55,046 nt of DNA from Planctomycetaceae bacterium (GTDB taxonomy: Bacteria; Planctomycetota; Planctomycetia; Pirellulales; UBA1268): the NCBI GenBank assembly GCA_011523305.1, contig WTHB01000021.1:67656-122701 (forward strand). The letters are read 5' to 3'. The translations under genes and the position numbers were made by a program. Numbering within the stretch: position 1 is the stretch's first letter; the number at the start of each line of letters is the position of its first letter. The notes below the pieces were generated by a model. It saw only the letters and a program-made list of their open reading frames with translations, was not told where the DNA came from and did no database searches. This document shows, in pieces, positions 35,470 to 47,100 of this stretch.

Positions 35470-36501
35470 TCAGTTCCAGCCGTGGGCGTCCCGCACGGCA
35501 ATCATCGTTTTGAGGATCGTGTTCCAGGTGGCGGGGTTCTCCAGCGTGGCGTTGGGGAACATGCAGCCATCCCAGCAGATGTGCTCAATGCAGCGGGCCG
35601 AGGCATCTTCCAGCCAATAGCCCGAACATTTCACGATGTCGAGTTTGCCGTTCGGGTCATCGGCCGGGCAGTGCTTGCCGGTCTTGTCATGCGAGCCGGC
35701 GCCGTGCACCTCGCCATCGTTCTGGGCCACATGAAAGTCGATCGTCCAGGGACGCAGCTGGTCGGTCATCTGCTTGTAGGCCGCCCAGAACTCATCCTCT
35801 GAGTACCCCGGTTGCACCAACGCGTGCTCGGGTGCGTTGTAGCCCAGAAGGTACAGGTAGGTGTGGGCCAGGTCAGCCTGGAAGCCGAGCGTCTCCGGCA
35901 TACCGACCCCTTCGAGCACATCGAGCATGTCCTTCCAGGAGTGCATGCCAGCCCAGCAGATCTCTCCCTCCGCGGCGAGCCGCTGGCCGTGGTCGGCAGC
36001 GATCGTAGCCGCCTCCTTGAAGGTTTGAACAATCTTGCCAGTGTTCGCTTTGGTGTCTTCCCGCCAGGTCGCCACTCCGAACTCAGCGGAGTCAATGCGA
36101 ATCACGCCGTACTTCCGCACGCCATGCTCTTCAAAGACACGCGCAATTCGGCAGGCCATCTTCACGGCCGAGAGAAACTTCTCGCGGGCAGCCGCGTCGC
36201 CCATTGCGGAGTCCCCAACCGTGCCTGGCCAGACCGGGGCGACCAGCGAGCCGACGGCAAAGCCATGGCCGGCAATCAGATCGGCGATTGACCGCAGCTC
36301 GTCGTCAGTCGCCTCTGGATTGGTGTGTGGCAGAAACAAGAAGTAATCGATGCCGTCAAACTTCTGGCCATCCACCTCGGCGGCGGCGGTCAGTTCGAGC
36401 ATGCGTTCCAGTGAGATCGGCGGCTCCTGGCCTTCATCGGTGCCCTTGCCCACGAGACCGGGCCACATGGCGTTGTGGAGTTTGGGGCTGGTATGTGGCA
36501 T
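35470..36501 (-). CDS. Sugar isomerase/epimerase-like TIM-barrel protein
   Basis: A 343-aa protein of the xylose-isomerase-like (AP endonuclease family 2) TIM-barrel group. Visible metal/sugar-site strands include '[15 protein letters not shown]', '[15 protein letters not shown]' and '[16 protein letters not shown]', with Glu, His and Asp in the places used for the divalent metal. The ATG at 36501 has GAAGGAAG just upstream and starts '[18 protein letters not shown]'; the longer frame to 36573 lacks such a site. Operon with the Gfo/Idh/MocA gene. Exact reaction unknown. Confidence 0.85.
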   Translation of the reverse strand: MPHTSPKLHNAMWPGLVGKGTDEGQEPPISLERMLELTAAAEVDGQKFDGIDYFLFLPHTNPEATDDELRSIADLIAGHGFAVGSLVAPVWPGTVGDSAMGDAAAREKFLSAVKMACRIARVFEEHGVRKYGVIRIDSAEFGVATWREDTKANTGKIVQTFKEAATIAADHGQRLAAEGEICWAGMHSWKDMLDVLEGVGMPETLGFQADLAHTYLYLLGYNAPEHALVQPGYSEDEFWAAYKQMTDQLRPWTIDFHVAQNDGEVHGAGSHDKTGKHCPADDPNGKLDIVKCSGYWLEDASARCIEHICWDGCMFPNATLENPATWNTILKTMIAVRDAHGWN

Positions 36502-36896
36502 TTCGTTCTTCCTTCTCGCTGTGGGCTGAGCCGATGGATGCGTGACTGTGTACAGGGTGTGAGGCCGGATCATACCGCAAAGCCACCGGCGAACGGAGGC
36601 CTGCGCCCGCGGTCATCTCTTGGGAGCCCTGCCACGCATGGTGCCGTATGATCACCGATGGATTACCCCGCGGGACCACTGTTGTATGACCGCACCCTGA
36701 GGACCGCAACCAACGTTGCGGAGCATTCACGATCCAAGACGCTGTCCAGTCACTCCTGCGGGATGTGCCTGACTGGTTTCAAGCCGACGCGCGACCGCCA
36801 TCCGTTATTCTGCTCATTTCCCGCTGGAGCCATAATGCAGGCTCAATCGGCGACATGCCTGCTGGCAGATCCCTGCCAAAACGTGCCTCCCCCAAA
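36502..36896. other. Divergent intergenic region
   Basis: About 395 bp between the isomerase-like gene (minus) and the HAD gene (plus). No convincing gene: the frame extending the HAD gene upstream (from 36765) is not family-like. It should hold both promoters, but I cannot identify clear boxes. Confidence 0.5.
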
Positions 36897-37574
36897 ATGA
36901 CGCCTGAATTCCGCAAGCAATTGTCGACAGCAGTTTCTGCCGTGGTTTTTGATCTGGACGGCTTGCTGGTCAACACGGAAGAGCTCTATCAAGACGTCGG
37001 TTCGGAGTTGCTGCGGCGGCGAGGCAAGGTCTTCACTGCCAATCTGCTCGACGCCATGATGGGCCGCCCGCAGCAGGTCGCCCTCCAAATCATGATCGAC
37101 TGGCACGAACTCGACGCGACGGTCGAGACATTGGCTGCTGAAACAGCGGAGATCTTCCAGGGGCTGCTCCCGACTCGCTTAGCGGCGATGCCCGGGGCGG
37201 TCGATCTCGTTGGGCTGCTCTCCCGTCGCGGGCTGCCCCAGGGTGTCGCGACCAGCAGCGGTCCCGCGTTCGCTCACGATGTGCTCGCACGGGTGGGCCT
37301 GCTCGACTGCTTTGACTTCGTGCTGACCGCGGCTGACGTCACCCAGGGCAAGCCCCATCCGGAAATCTATGAAACGGCTGCCGCGCGAGCTGGCGTGTCG
37401 CCAGCCCAGATGCTCGTCTGCGAAGACTCCCAGAATGGCTGCCGGGCGGCCGTCGCTGCCGGTGCGGTCGTCGTGGCCGTGCCGGGGGGGCACAGTCACC
37501 GCCACGACTTCGCGGGCGCAGCCTTGATCGCCGACTCACTGGCCGATCCGCGGATTCACGCCCTGCTGGACTGA
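36897..37574 (+). CDS. HAD-superfamily hydrolase (beta-phosphoglucomutase/phosphatase type)
   Basis: A 225-aa cytoplasmic HAD-IA protein. Motif I is 'VVFDLDGLLVNTEELY' with both catalytic Asp, motif II is 'GVATSSGPAFAHDVL', motif III is 'KPHPEIYETAAARAG' and motif IV is 'VCEDSQNGCRAAVAAG'. The cap domain between motifs I and II is of the small helical type seen in beta-phosphoglucomutases and sugar-phosphate phosphatases. The ATG at 36897 precedes 'MTPEFRKQLS' and gives the usual distance to motif I. Convergent with the alpha-2-macroglobulin-like gene, with only 12 bp between stops. Confidence 0.92.
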   Translation: MTPEFRKQLSTAVSAVVFDLDGLLVNTEELYQDVGSELLRRRGKVFTANLLDAMMGRPQQVALQIMIDWHELDATVETLAAETAEIFQGLLPTRLAAMPGAVDLVGLLSRRGLPQGVATSSGPAFAHDVLARVGLLDCFDFVLTAADVTQGKPHPEIYETAAARAGVSPAQMLVCEDSQNGCRAAVAAGAVVVAVPGGHSHRHDFAGAALIADSLADPRIHALLD

Positions 37575-37586
37575 CCTGCCCTGCCG

Positions 37587-40500
37587 CTAGCGACTTGTGA
37601 CGGGAAGGCTTTGCGATCGGGCGGAAAACTCCGGTGCGTACCGGCTGCGAATCGTGGCAAAGCCGCTGGAGGCCTCGCCGCGGTGTGCGACGCGGAGGGA
37701 ATACTCAAAGACGTGGGTGCCGGGTGGCAGTCGTTCAAAGAACAGCTGCGTGCTGGCATCCCGGGTCACCTGGTACCAGCCCACACCATCGCTCCACTTC
37801 CAGCCCGAGAGCACATCGACCGGCTCCGTCAGGCTCGGGCGATGGTCGGCCAGTTCGAGGAACTCATAAGCCCGGTCGCTGGTCACCACCAGCCGCACCA
37901 CCAGTTCGTCACCCACCTCCACCGCTGTGGTGGCCGGCACCGGCTCAAGCACCGGCCCCGCCTTGGTGAAGGTCTTTTTGAACAGGGCTTTGGTGACCGC
38001 CAATTCTTTTCGGCCTGCTGCCTCAACGTTTTCGATCGCATCAAGGTACTGCCAGTGGACACCACCAAAGGCCAGCCCACCACCCGCTGGCTTGGCAAAG
38101 GTCACCTCGCCCATGGCGGGCCCGATCTCCCGCCGCACGAAGCGGGTCTCGAAAAAGCCAGTGCCCACTTCGGACTCGCTTGCCCCAGCCTCCCCTGGCT
38201 TGATCGATTCACCGCCGACGGTGACCGCCATCAGGCTTTTGTCACCGAGCAGATCACGGCCCCGACCCAGCAGGACACCGACGGCATTGGCGGTGGCCTG
38301 ATTCCCTGACCAACGGCTGGTGCGTTTCTGTTGGACGAGCCATGCCTTCATCGCCTCAACCGATGCGGCATCACCAGCCACCTCATCAAACGCCTCGATC
38401 AGGACCGACTGGGTTTCGATCGGTGCCGTCAGCCAACTCCACCAGCCGGGATGCCGCTGCCGCCACCACATACCCTGCCAGTTGTCCTCGCCTCGATCGG
38501 CGGTCTGCTCACCCCGGGGGCCACCCACCGCCCGCTGCCGCAGGCTTTCGATGATCGACAAGGCGGTCTCGCGTTCACTGTTGCGAGCGAGCGCGAGGGC
38601 CAGTTGTCCTTGGCTGCGGTTGTGCGAGAGCTCTGTCCAGCTTTTCCGGCCGACCTTAACACACCAGGCATGGGCGGCGGCGGCCGGTCCCTGAGGCGGT
38701 ACATCCTTAAGGAAGAAACTTCGGGCATAGAGGGCAAAGACCCCCAGTGAGGTGAGCACAGGCTCTTCTGCGAGGGCATTGTTGCCGGCTTTGCGGGCCC
38801 GCTCCGCTCGCCGTTCAAACAGTTCCTTCTCTTCAATCAGCCGCTGATCGATCCAGGGTATCGCGGCTAAGGCGGGGGTCACGTCAATCTTTACACCACT
38901 AGCCCGTAGCCGTCCGAAGCCAGCCGTAATCGAGAGCGTGATTGAATCGCACGATCGGCCACCGGGGAACCAGGGCCAGCCCCCGTCAGGGTTCCGCAGT
39001 CTGTTTAGGCGAGCGATCGCCGCGGCAATTTCGTTTTCCACCCGCGTCTTGTCGAAAAGCAGGGCGATGCGGGCCCGGGCTTCACGTTCGTCGGTCGCCT
39101 CACGGAACCAGGGGGTTTCCGCGAGCAGGGTTTGGACGAGGTCGCTGTTCTTCTCCAGCGGGCTTTCCAGGGCGTCGGTGCCCCGCCACTGGTCGAACAC
39201 CTGGGCAATCCGCGGGTCAGCGGCGACCAGGTGTCGGGCGTAGGCGTTGGCATAGAGCCGTTGGAACAGTGTGTCGATGCTTTCGCATCCATCTTCCATC
39301 AGGTAAGGCAGGGCCATCACCGCATACCAGGCCGGGTTGGAGACTGCCTGTACGACGAGCGACTGGTTTTCGATCGTTGCCTCTGCCTGCTGTGCCATGG
39401 CAGCGAGTTTCTCAAGACGGACGTGGCGGGTTTCGCCGCCACGAACGGTTACGGGAATCGTCTCGGTCACCAGCACCTTGCGGGGTAGGACGGGCAGCAG
39501 GGCTTCTTCGCCGTCGCTCAGCGGTCGGGCCGAGCCTGTCGTGGAGCCGGTCGCCAGATAGCGGAGCACATCGGTGCCGTCGGCAACTCGAATCGTGAAG
39601 AAGACAGCCTCGCTTGCCCCCGCCGCGAGGTCGAAGGTTCGCTCAGCCGGGCCGTCAAGGAGTGACTCACGAGAATCATTGCTGCGGGCGTCAAACAGAG
39701 CCAGCCGCACGCGGCCGGTGAGCCGGCCGGTGGAAGCGTTGCTTACTTTGACAGGGAACTGCACCACGTCGCCCTCGCGAAGGAACCGCGGTGGCTGGGG
39801 CTCAACCATCAGATCCTTGGCCGTCACACAGGTGTCAAACAGCGTGCCGCTGCGGAGCTGCTCATCATGGGCAACTGCCTTGAATTGCCAGGTGGTCAGC
39901 GTGTCGGGCAGCGTGAACTCGAGTGTCACGGCGCCGTTGGCGTCCGAGACCAGCGTCGGCAGAAAGAAGGCTGTCTCGGCGAGGTTGCGACGCGGGGGCG
40001 GGGCGGTTGCCACAGTGGGATCGGCACCGTCGGCCAGTTTGTCGGCGGCCACCTCTGGCTCACTCGTGGCTTTTGCCGACTGTTTCATCATGGCCTCAGA
40101 AGCTATCGCATCTGCTGCCATCGTGGCGTTCTCCATCGCCATTCCCTCGGCCATCGCGGGGGCCGTCATCGCGGCCATTGGCACCATGCCGCCCCGGCGC
40201 ATCCGTCCGCCCAGCATGCCACCGAAGCCGCCCTGCAGCGGGGAACCAAACGGAGCCCGGAGACGGTGGTAGGAAATCGAGACTCTCTCAAACCGCCGCC
40301 CCCATGACCCCAAGATTGGCTGCAACGGCTCCGCATCATTCGTGAACCAAAGCTGCTGCGAACTCGACTCGCCAGCGAAAAGCCCAAGAAAGCCCTGCGG
40401 CCAAGCATGCGAGGCAAGCGCATCGAGGGACTGGTCGTAGAGGGTTGCCGCCATTTCAGCGACAGTGGCTGCTGATGGTCCTGCCAACGGATCGGCGACG

Positions 40501-43500
40501 GTGCGGATGGTCGCCCGCCAGATCTCTTGTGCGGCAGGTTCCAGTTTCCGCGTGAACCGTTCCCAGGTGACGGAAAGTTGTTTGTTGGTCCACGGCACGG
40601 TGAATGTCTGCGAATCATGGTGGAGCCGACCATCCCGCACCATCCAGGCTCGTACGGTCACGCCGCCACGATGGGCGTCGGTCAGCTTCAAGCGAATGGG
40701 CGTCTGGGTTCGGTTGGGTTCGGTCCAGAACCGCTTGATCACGCGGCCCGCCTTGACCAGTTCAACCAGCATTCGCCCCTGCTCGTAGCCCGTGCCGACA
40801 AGGGCCACGAGTTCACTGTCCACGTCGACCGTTGTTTTTTCCGCCCGCAGGGCAAAAGCCCGCTTGATGCCATAGGTGCTTGCAGCCGGGTCGACGACCT
40901 CAATCAGTCGGGTGGCCTGGACCGCAGGGCGAGCCTCGTCACCTGTTACCTCAAAGATTGCCCGGTAGATGCCTGCTGACAGGTTCACTGTCGCGACCGC
41001 CTTGCCGGTGGCGGCGTCGGTCGTGTCGTCGGCCGCAAACACCTCCTCTCCCTCTGCCCAGGTCTCGGGGTTCGCGGGATCAGGTTCCCTCACCGCAGGA
41101 TCATTGACGGGGCTCCCTTTCCGGAACGCGGGGTAGGGTCCCGGACCGTTGGAGAAATCACCGCGGCTCACCTCTGGTGGCTGGACAAGCCGAACGACCC
41201 GAAGCCGCCCGGTTACTCCTCGCGGCGCTCCGTCGAGCGAGGTCGTTGTGATGGTCAGCGGCACCGCCGCCGGGTTGCCGTTGTGAGATGCCTGCCAGGC
41301 AGCCACCTCAACCGTGGCCTCAACATCGGTGTAGCCTGCCGCAACGCGGCGATTGGCCGAACGAGTCTCGCCTGCGGTGTCCGTGACATCGGCGGTCACC
41401 GCATACGTAAAAACCGGCAGCGAGGCTTGTGGCACGCTGCGGTCAGGCACCGCCGGGAATTGAATGGTGAAACTGCCGTCACCATCCGTGGTGGCCGTGC
41501 CCCGGGCAATCCGCCGGCTGCCACTGTCGAAGGGGAGCCAGGGGTAGACCCAGCGGCACCAGATCGGAAACCGCATCTGCCGTTCAACCCGCCAGACCAC
41601 CTTTGCCCCGGCGACTGCCAGCCCGGTGTAGCTGGTGGCCGTCCCTGGAAGACGGACGTCTCGGTTGAGTTGCACTGATTCGGTGGGAGCAGCCAATTCA
41701 ACCTTGAACTTCGGCCGCTTGTATTCCTCCACACGAATCGCGGTCGACCCTGATCCACCGCTGCCTCGAGCCTGAACCGACCAGCCACCGGGCAGAGCCC
41801 CTGTTGGGATCGGGAAGCTGCCTTGGAACGAGCCAAATCGATTGGTCGTGGCAGCAAGCTTTGCCACCTCACGACGATTGGCATCTCGGAGGACGACCTC
41901 GACGCGGCCTGCCTCGATCGCCCGGGCACTGCGGCCATCGGCTGCCCGCTCAAGGAGCACCCCCTTGAACTGGACGAGTTGCCCGGGCCGGTAGATGCCG
42001 CGATCACTCATCAAGACAATCGAGCGTTGGGCCCGCGATTGGTGGCGGTGATGCCAGTAGTTCTGCGGTTCACTGAGGATCGTCTGGCTGTGACCGGCGA
42101 TGCTGGCCGTGGCGACGAGGACCGCCAGACGGCCTGTGGTGGCGGCGAGTTCATAGCGGCCCTCGGCATTGGTCTGCGTGCTACCGGCCGGCTCGAACCG
42201 GGGTGGCCGATTACCGTCCGCTGGCTGCTGCCAGACGGTGACGGTTGCTCCCGCAACTGGCTCACCGCTCCCACTTTCGACCACATAGCCCGTGTGCTGG
42301 GCTTGCGGCTGCGAATGATTGGTCGTGTTAACCAGAGCCAGCCGGCTGACCCAGATGAGCGCGGTCGCAACCACGTTATCCTTGTCGCCAAAATCGTCAC
42401 GGTGGCTGGCGAGCAGCCAGTATGCTCCCGGCTCCAGTGCGGTCGCATCCAAGGCGGTGGCGACCGGAATCTGATGCATCGCTTGTCGGTAATCAGTCGT
42501 TGCCGGCAGGTCAGCGACAAAGGTTTTGACAGCCGGCAACGCCAGAAGTGCCCGGCGTTCCTCGGCATCCAGCCAGTTGCCCGCAGGTTTGCCCGCGGCC
42601 AGCCGGCCTTCCCAGTCGGCCCGTGCCAGCCGCAGATGGACCCGGGTGAGGTTGCGGTAGGTAACGGTGACAGTCGGCCAAGGCGCCGCCCAGGCCCGCT
42701 CGGTCTCGAGCGCGATTTCTTTGGATTCAATTTTTTTGATGAGGTTTCGGCACGCCTTCCCACCAACGCTATTCGGGTGGGCTTTGCTCCCTGCCAGGGC
42801 GATGGCTCTTGCCTCAGCCGGATCGTCCTCCCGCAGGCTGGATGCCAGGCGAAACCGCGCTTGAGATGACAGAGAATGATCTGCTGCCTGTTCAATGAAC
42901 CCCTTCAGTGCGGCTTGGAGGGCTTCCTTTGGCTGGGCGGTGGCATCGGCAACAGCAACGCCGCCGGCCCAGAGCAGCCGATCGAGATCAGCGGCCAGAA
43001 ATGCGGTGCGGTCGGCGTCGTCGGCATGAAAAGCCAACAGGGCTTGATAAAGACCGGCCACAGCCAGCAGGGGTGACTCGGTATCGCTGACAGTCTCACC
43101 GCCATTTGGGCCGGCCGGCTTCCATCGGCGAAAGGCCTCAACGTCCTGGAGTGCTGGGCTTGATGCCTCAAGTTCAAACGCATCCTCAGGCTCAGCAAAT
43201 CCACGTTCCCCCATCACGTAAAAAGCGATGGCATCATGAACCACCACGTCCCAGATGGTGGGGCGATAGGCGGCTCCCATGCTGCCTGGTTCAACCAGCA
43301 TCACCCAGTCATCGACAGGCAGTTTTTTCAGGCCAGCCTCATCAGCGAGCGCTACTGCAAACTGATGCTGAATTTCATCCACAATTTGTCGGAGATCCCA
43401 CGAAGCCATCTCCGTAAGGTCACGGTCGCTGTCTTCAGCAGCCTGGCTTGTCCGCTGGGAGAACCGCCAGCGGTTGGCTTGAAAAAAGCCCCATGTCCAG

Positions 43501-43892
43501 TTGGCACGAATGGCTTCGAGCACGCTGCGGGTTGGAGCGGCAGCTGCCTTCGTCGCAGCAGCAAGGTCGATCAGCCGCTGCGGGTCATCGCCGGGCCGGT
43601 CGGCATTAGTCACCAGGACCCGCGTGGCAATCGCGCGGCCCACTTCATCCCAGGCTTCTTCGGTGGCTGCCGCCTGCTCGACGCTGGTGAGGAGTTCTCC
43701 GGCTGTCTTAGGCTTTCCCTCGCGGAGCGCCTTTTCGATTCGCTTCCAAATCTCTTGACGGGGAACCTGCAACTGAGCAGCAGAGGCCTGGGCCGGCAGG
43801 CTGATAAGGCTCCATAGGCAGGCAGTGAGGCCGCACAAAAATAGGCGGTAAGCAACGGCGTTCTGCCGACAGTGAAAGGGAGTAAGTGGCAT
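37587..43892 (-). CDS. Giant alpha-2-macroglobulin-like (MG-domain) exported protein
   Basis: A 2,101-aa exported protein from the ATG at 43892 (GAGGG 10-14 nt upstream), with a signal peptide ending near 'LPAQASAAQ'. The middle shows macroglobulin MG2-type beta segments ('IVLMSDRGIYRPGQLVQFKG', 'GSFQGSFPIPTGALPGGWSV'), then a Met/Ala/Gly-rich stretch at about residues 1229-1271 in the place of the bait region. The family block 'AFFLPTLVSDANGAVTLEF' and 'LPDTLTTWQFKAVAHD' follows, and a helical thioester-type domain. The thioester motif CxEQ is missing: 'DGCESIDTLFQRLYANAYAR' has C1536 but no Gln at the required place. Bacterial relatives trap proteases in the periplasm; without the thioester it could only trap by conformational change or has another role. 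Confidence 0.87.
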   Translation of the reverse strand: MPLTPFHCRQNAVAYRLFLCGLTACLWSLISLPAQASAAQLQVPRQEIWKRIEKALREGKPKTAGELLTSVEQAAATEEAWDEVGRAIATRVLVTNADRPGDDPQRLIDLAAATKAAAAPTRSVLEAIRANWTWGFFQANRWRFSQRTSQAAEDSDRDLTEMASWDLRQIVDEIQHQFAVALADEAGLKKLPVDDWVMLVEPGSMGAAYRPTIWDVVVHDAIAFYVMGERGFAEPEDAFELEASSPALQDVEAFRRWKPAGPNGGETVSDTESPLLAVAGLYQALLAFHADDADRTAFLAADLDRLLWAGGVAVADATAQPKEALQAALKGFIEQAADHSLSSQARFRLASSLREDDPAEARAIALAGSKAHPNSVGGKACRNLIKKIESKEIALETERAWAAPWPTVTVTYRNLTRVHLRLARADWEGRLAAGKPAGNWLDAEERRALLALPAVKTFVADLPATTDYRQAMHQIPVATALDATALEPGAYWLLASHRDDFGDKDNVVATALIWVSRLALVNTTNHSQPQAQHTGYVVESGSGEPVAGATVTVWQQPADGNRPPRFEPAGSTQTNAEGRYELAATTGRLAVLVATASIAGHSQTILSEPQNYWHHRHQSRAQRSIVLMSDRGIYRPGQLVQFKGVLLERAADGRSARAIEAGRVEVVLRDANRREVAKLAATTNRFGSFQGSFPIPTGALPGGWSVQARGSGGSGSTAIRVEEYKRPKFKVELAAPTESVQLNRDVRLPGTATSYTGLAVAGAKVVWRVERQMRFPIWCRWVYPWLPFDSGSRRIARGTATTDGDGSFTIQFPAVPDRSVPQASLPVFTYAVTADVTDTAGETRSANRRVAAGYTDVEATVEVAAWQASHNGNPAAVPLTITTTSLDGAPRGVTGRLRVVRLVQPPEVSRGDFSNGPGPYPAFRKGSPVNDPAVREPDPANPETWAEGEEVFAADDTTDAATGKAVATVNLSAGIYRAIFEVTGDEARPAVQATRLIEVVDPAASTYGIKRAFALRAEKTTVDVDSELVALVGTGYEQGRMLVELVKAGRVIKRFWTEPNRTQTPIRLKLTDAHRGGVTVRAWMVRDGRLHHDSQTFTVPWTNKQLSVTWERFTRKLEPAAQEIWRATIRTVADPLAGPSAATVAEMAATLYDQSLDALASHAWPQGFLGLFAGESSSQQLWFTNDAEPLQPILGSWGRRFERVSISYHRLRAPFGSPLQGGFGGMLGGRMRRGGMVPMAAMTAPAMAEGMAMENATMAADAIASEAMMKQSAKATSEPEVAADKLADGADPTVATAPPPRRNLAETAFFLPTLVSDANGAVTLEFTLPDTLTTWQFKAVAHDEQLRSGTLFDTCVTAKDLMVEPQPPRFLREGDVVQFPVKVSNASTGRLTGRVRLALFDARSNDSRESLLDGPAERTFDLAAGASEAVFFTIRVADGTDVLRYLATGSTTGSARPLSDGEEALLPVLPRKVLVTETIPVTVRGGETRHVRLEKLAAMAQQAEATIENQSLVVQAVSNPAWYAVMALPYLMEDGCESIDTLFQRLYANAYARHLVAADPRIAQVFDQWRGTDALESPLEKNSDLVQTLLAETPWFREATDEREARARIALLFDKTRVENEIAAAIARLNRLRNPDGGWPWFPGGRSCDSITLSITAGFGRLRASGVKIDVTPALAAIPWIDQRLIEEKELFERRAERARKAGNNALAEEPVLTSLGVFALYARSFFLKDVPPQGPAAAAHAWCVKVGRKSWTELSHNRSQGQLALALARNSERETALSIIESLRQRAVGGPRGEQTADRGEDNWQGMWWRQRHPGWWSWLTAPIETQSVLIEAFDEVAGDAASVEAMKAWLVQQKRTSRWSGNQATANAVGVLLGRGRDLLGDKSLMAVTVGGESIKPGEAGASESEVGTGFFETRFVRREIGPAMGEVTFAKPAGGGLAFGGVHWQYLDAIENVEAAGRKELAVTKALFKKTFTKAGPVLEPVPATTAVEVGDELVVRLVVTSDRAYEFLELADHRPSLTEPVDVLSGWKWSDGVGWYQVTRDASTQLFFERLPPGTHVFEYSLRVAHRGEASSGFATIRSRYAPEFSARSQSLPVTSR

Positions 43893-43991
43893 CGTTGAAG
43901 GCCCTCGTTTGAGAAAACGCCGTTGGGGTGAGTGAATCCAGAAAAACAGTGTCAAAACGCCTCTATTCATCCGGATAACGCTGCCGATTGT

Positions 43992-44020
43992 TTGCCGTTA
44001 CAGAAAAAGTGGTTAATAAT
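43992..44020 (+). promoter_or_regulatory. Putative promoter of the second PSCyt1 cassette
   Basis: TTGCCG (43992-43997), 17-bp spacer, AATAAT (44015-44020), in an AT-rich pocket of the divergent 250-bp gap. Directly after it lies an AGAGGAGG (44021-44028), a strong Shine-Dalgarno-like string with no start codon at a usable distance. Moderate to low confidence. Confidence 0.4.
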
Positions 44021-44143
44021 AGAGGAGGTTTTAAAAGTTCCCGCCGATCGATCCCTGGCTCTTCAGGGGGTCCGCGCTTCTGGGCCGGCTGCCTCGAAGC
44101 GGCGACGTGGGTGTTCCCAACCAGACTCTTAGGAGTTTCGTCC

Positions 44144-47100
44144 ATGGAACCCTCGCCTTTGCGGCCGTGGTCCCGTCTCCCTCGCTGGCTCAGTTGGTGT
44201 ATTGCAGGCGGCAGCGTTGCCGTCTGTCAACTTGGTCTGCCCATCGCTGTACCCGCGGCTGACGCCCCGCTCTCGTACAACGAGCACATTCGCCCGATTC
44301 TTGTCGAGAACTGCTTCTCCTGTCACGGGGCTGACTCCGCGAGCCGTGAGGCTGACCTGCGGCTTGACCGGCGGGATGACGCCATTGAATACGGGGCCAT
44401 TGTGCCGGGTGACCCCGACTCGACGGTGATGCTCGACCGGGTCTATGCCGACGACCCTGATGAGGTGATGCCGCCGCCAGAAACCAAGAAGACACTTTCG
44501 GCTGAACAAAAAGCGTTGCTGACTCGCTGGGTCAAAGAGGGGGCAGAGTACGAGCCTCATTGGTCATTCATTCCACCAACGCGGCCGCCACTGCCAGAAG
44601 TGCAAAAGACCGATTGGGTTCGCAATCCGATTGACCAATTTATCCTCGCCCGGCTTGAAACTGATGGCCTTGCCCCAGCCGTTGAAGCTGACCGTCGGAC
44701 GCTTGCCCGCCGGGTTGCCTATGACCTGACCGGCCTTCCGCCTGATCCGGCGTTGGTTGAGGCCTTTGTGCTTGATCCGCATTCCGATGCCTATGAGCGG
44801 CTGGTCGATACGCTGCTGGCGAGCCTCGAGTGGGGTGAGCACCGTGGCCGGCACTGGCTCGACTATGCCCGCTATGCCGACACTCACGGCATCCACTTCG
44901 ACAACTACCGCGAGATGTGGACCTACCGACAGTGGGTGATCAACGCCTTCAACCGCAACATGCCCTTCGACGACTTCACGATTCTGCAACTCGCCGGGGA
45001 TCTGGTGGCAGACCATGGCCCCAATGCCACCCCTGATCAGATCCTCGACAACAAAATTGCCAGTGGCTTCAACCGCTGCAACATGACCACCAACGAAGGG
45101 GGCATCATCGATGAAGAGTACCTGGTGCTCTATGCCCGGGACCGGACGGAGACGACTGCTCAGGTCTTCATGGGCCTAACGGCCGGCTGTGCGGTCTGCC
45201 ACGACCACAAGTTTGATCCGCTTTCCCAGCAGGAGTTCTATGAACTCTCAGCCTTCTTCAATAATACGACCCAGCGGGCGAGAGACGGCAATGTCTTCAA
45301 TACCCCGCCGATTCTGCCGGTACCGTTGGCGGCTGACCGTCCTCGATTTCGCGAGTTGCAGCGGGAACTGCCAGCAGCGAGACAAGCGGTTGCCGAACGC
45401 AAGCGAACCGCGCGGCCTGACTTCGAGACCTGGGTCACGAAGGCAACTATGGCCGACATCGCCACTGCCCTGCCGCAGGATACGCCACTGGTGCATTTGG
45501 ACCTTTCCAAGGGGGAAGGAGCCGCGACAAAGGCGAGTCTGCTCGGTAAGCAGGCCGACCTGCCGCTTACCTCCACCACAACGTGGCAGGCCGGCCCAAG
45601 CGGCAAGCCCGCCGCGTTGCTCGACGGCCGAGCCTTGGAGTTACCGGGGCAGGCGGACCTTGAGCACAACCAGCCCTTCAGCGTGAGTTGTTGGGTCAAA
45701 CTGCCTGCCGTCGATTCCATGTATGCACTCGTGTCCAAGATGGACGAGGGTCAGGCCCACCGGGGCTGGGATGTCTGGGTCGAAGGCCGCCGCGTTGGCA
45801 TGCACCTGATTCATTCCTGGCCGGAGAACGCCGTCAAGGTCGTTGCGCGTGACCAACTCAAGGCTGACACCTGGACCCTGGTGACGGTCACCTATGACGG
45901 CTCAGGCACCGCCGCAGGTGTGACGATCTATTACGACGGCAAGCCGCAAACCAAGCCACGGATCGCCAATAATAAATTCAAGAAGGACACCATTCGCACG
46001 GATGTGCCGCTGGTTGTCGGTGGCCGCTCAACCGGGGCAGACGCTCACGCCGTTGGCTTGACTGATCTCACCATCTGGGGCCGGAGCCTGGCGGCCGCAG
46101 AGGTCGAGGGCCTTTCTCGCGCAGACGCTATCGCTGCTATCGTCGCCCTGCCTGCCGATCAGCGGGTAGCGGCGGCCAAGGGACTCTATGACTGGTGGCT
46201 GGCGAGCTTTGACGATGCGTTCAAGCAGGCGGTGGCTCTGGAGACAAAACTCGTCGCGGAAGAGGCGGTGATTATGAGGCGAGGAACCATCGCCCATGTG
46301 ATGCAGGAAAAGCCGGAGACGCCCAAGGCGTACATTCTTGATCGGGGTGAATATGACAGGCGACTCGACGAGGTCGGCCCCGACACGCCCGAAATGCTGC
46401 CGGCCTTCCCTGAGGCACTGCCCCGCAATCGGCTGGGGTTAGCCCAGTGGCTGTTGCTGCAGGATCATCCGCTGACAACACGGGTCACAGTCAACCGGTT
46501 CTGGCAGGAGGTCTTTGGTACCGGGCTCGTTCGCACCAGCGGCGACTTCGGCATCACAGGCGAACTGCCCAGTCATCCTGAACTGCTCGATTGGCTTGCT
46601 GTTGAGTTCCGAGAAAGCGGTTGGGATGTGAAGCGGCTTTTCAGGCTGTTTGTTACCAGCGCTGCCTATCGTCAGGCGCCGGCAACAACCCCTGAAAAAC
46701 TCACCAAAGATCGCGACAACCGGCTGCTCTCCCGGGGCCCTCGGTATCGCATGGATGCCGAGATGGTCCGTGACACCGCCTTGGCAGCAAGTGGCCTGCT
46801 GGTCCGTAAAATTGGTGGGCCGAGCGTGAAGCCTTATCAGCCATCAGGGGTCTGGTCGGCCGTTGCAATGCCACAGAGTGACACAAAAAAATACACCGCC
46901 AGCAAAGGGGCCGATCTGTATCGAAGAAGCATGTATTGGTTCTGGAAGCGATCTGCCCCGCCGACCTCGATGGACATTTTGAATGCTCCCTCCCGGGAGG
47001 TCTGCACTGTCCAGCGGGAACGGACCAACACACCGTTGCAGGCCCTTGTCACCCTCAACGATCCACAGTTTGTCGAAGCGGCCCGCGTTCTTGCCGATGA

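Noticed and set aside
41823-42869. 348-codon plus-strand frame inside the macroglobulin-like gene
   Set aside because: Antisense to a gene with clear domain motifs; sequence is not protein-like.
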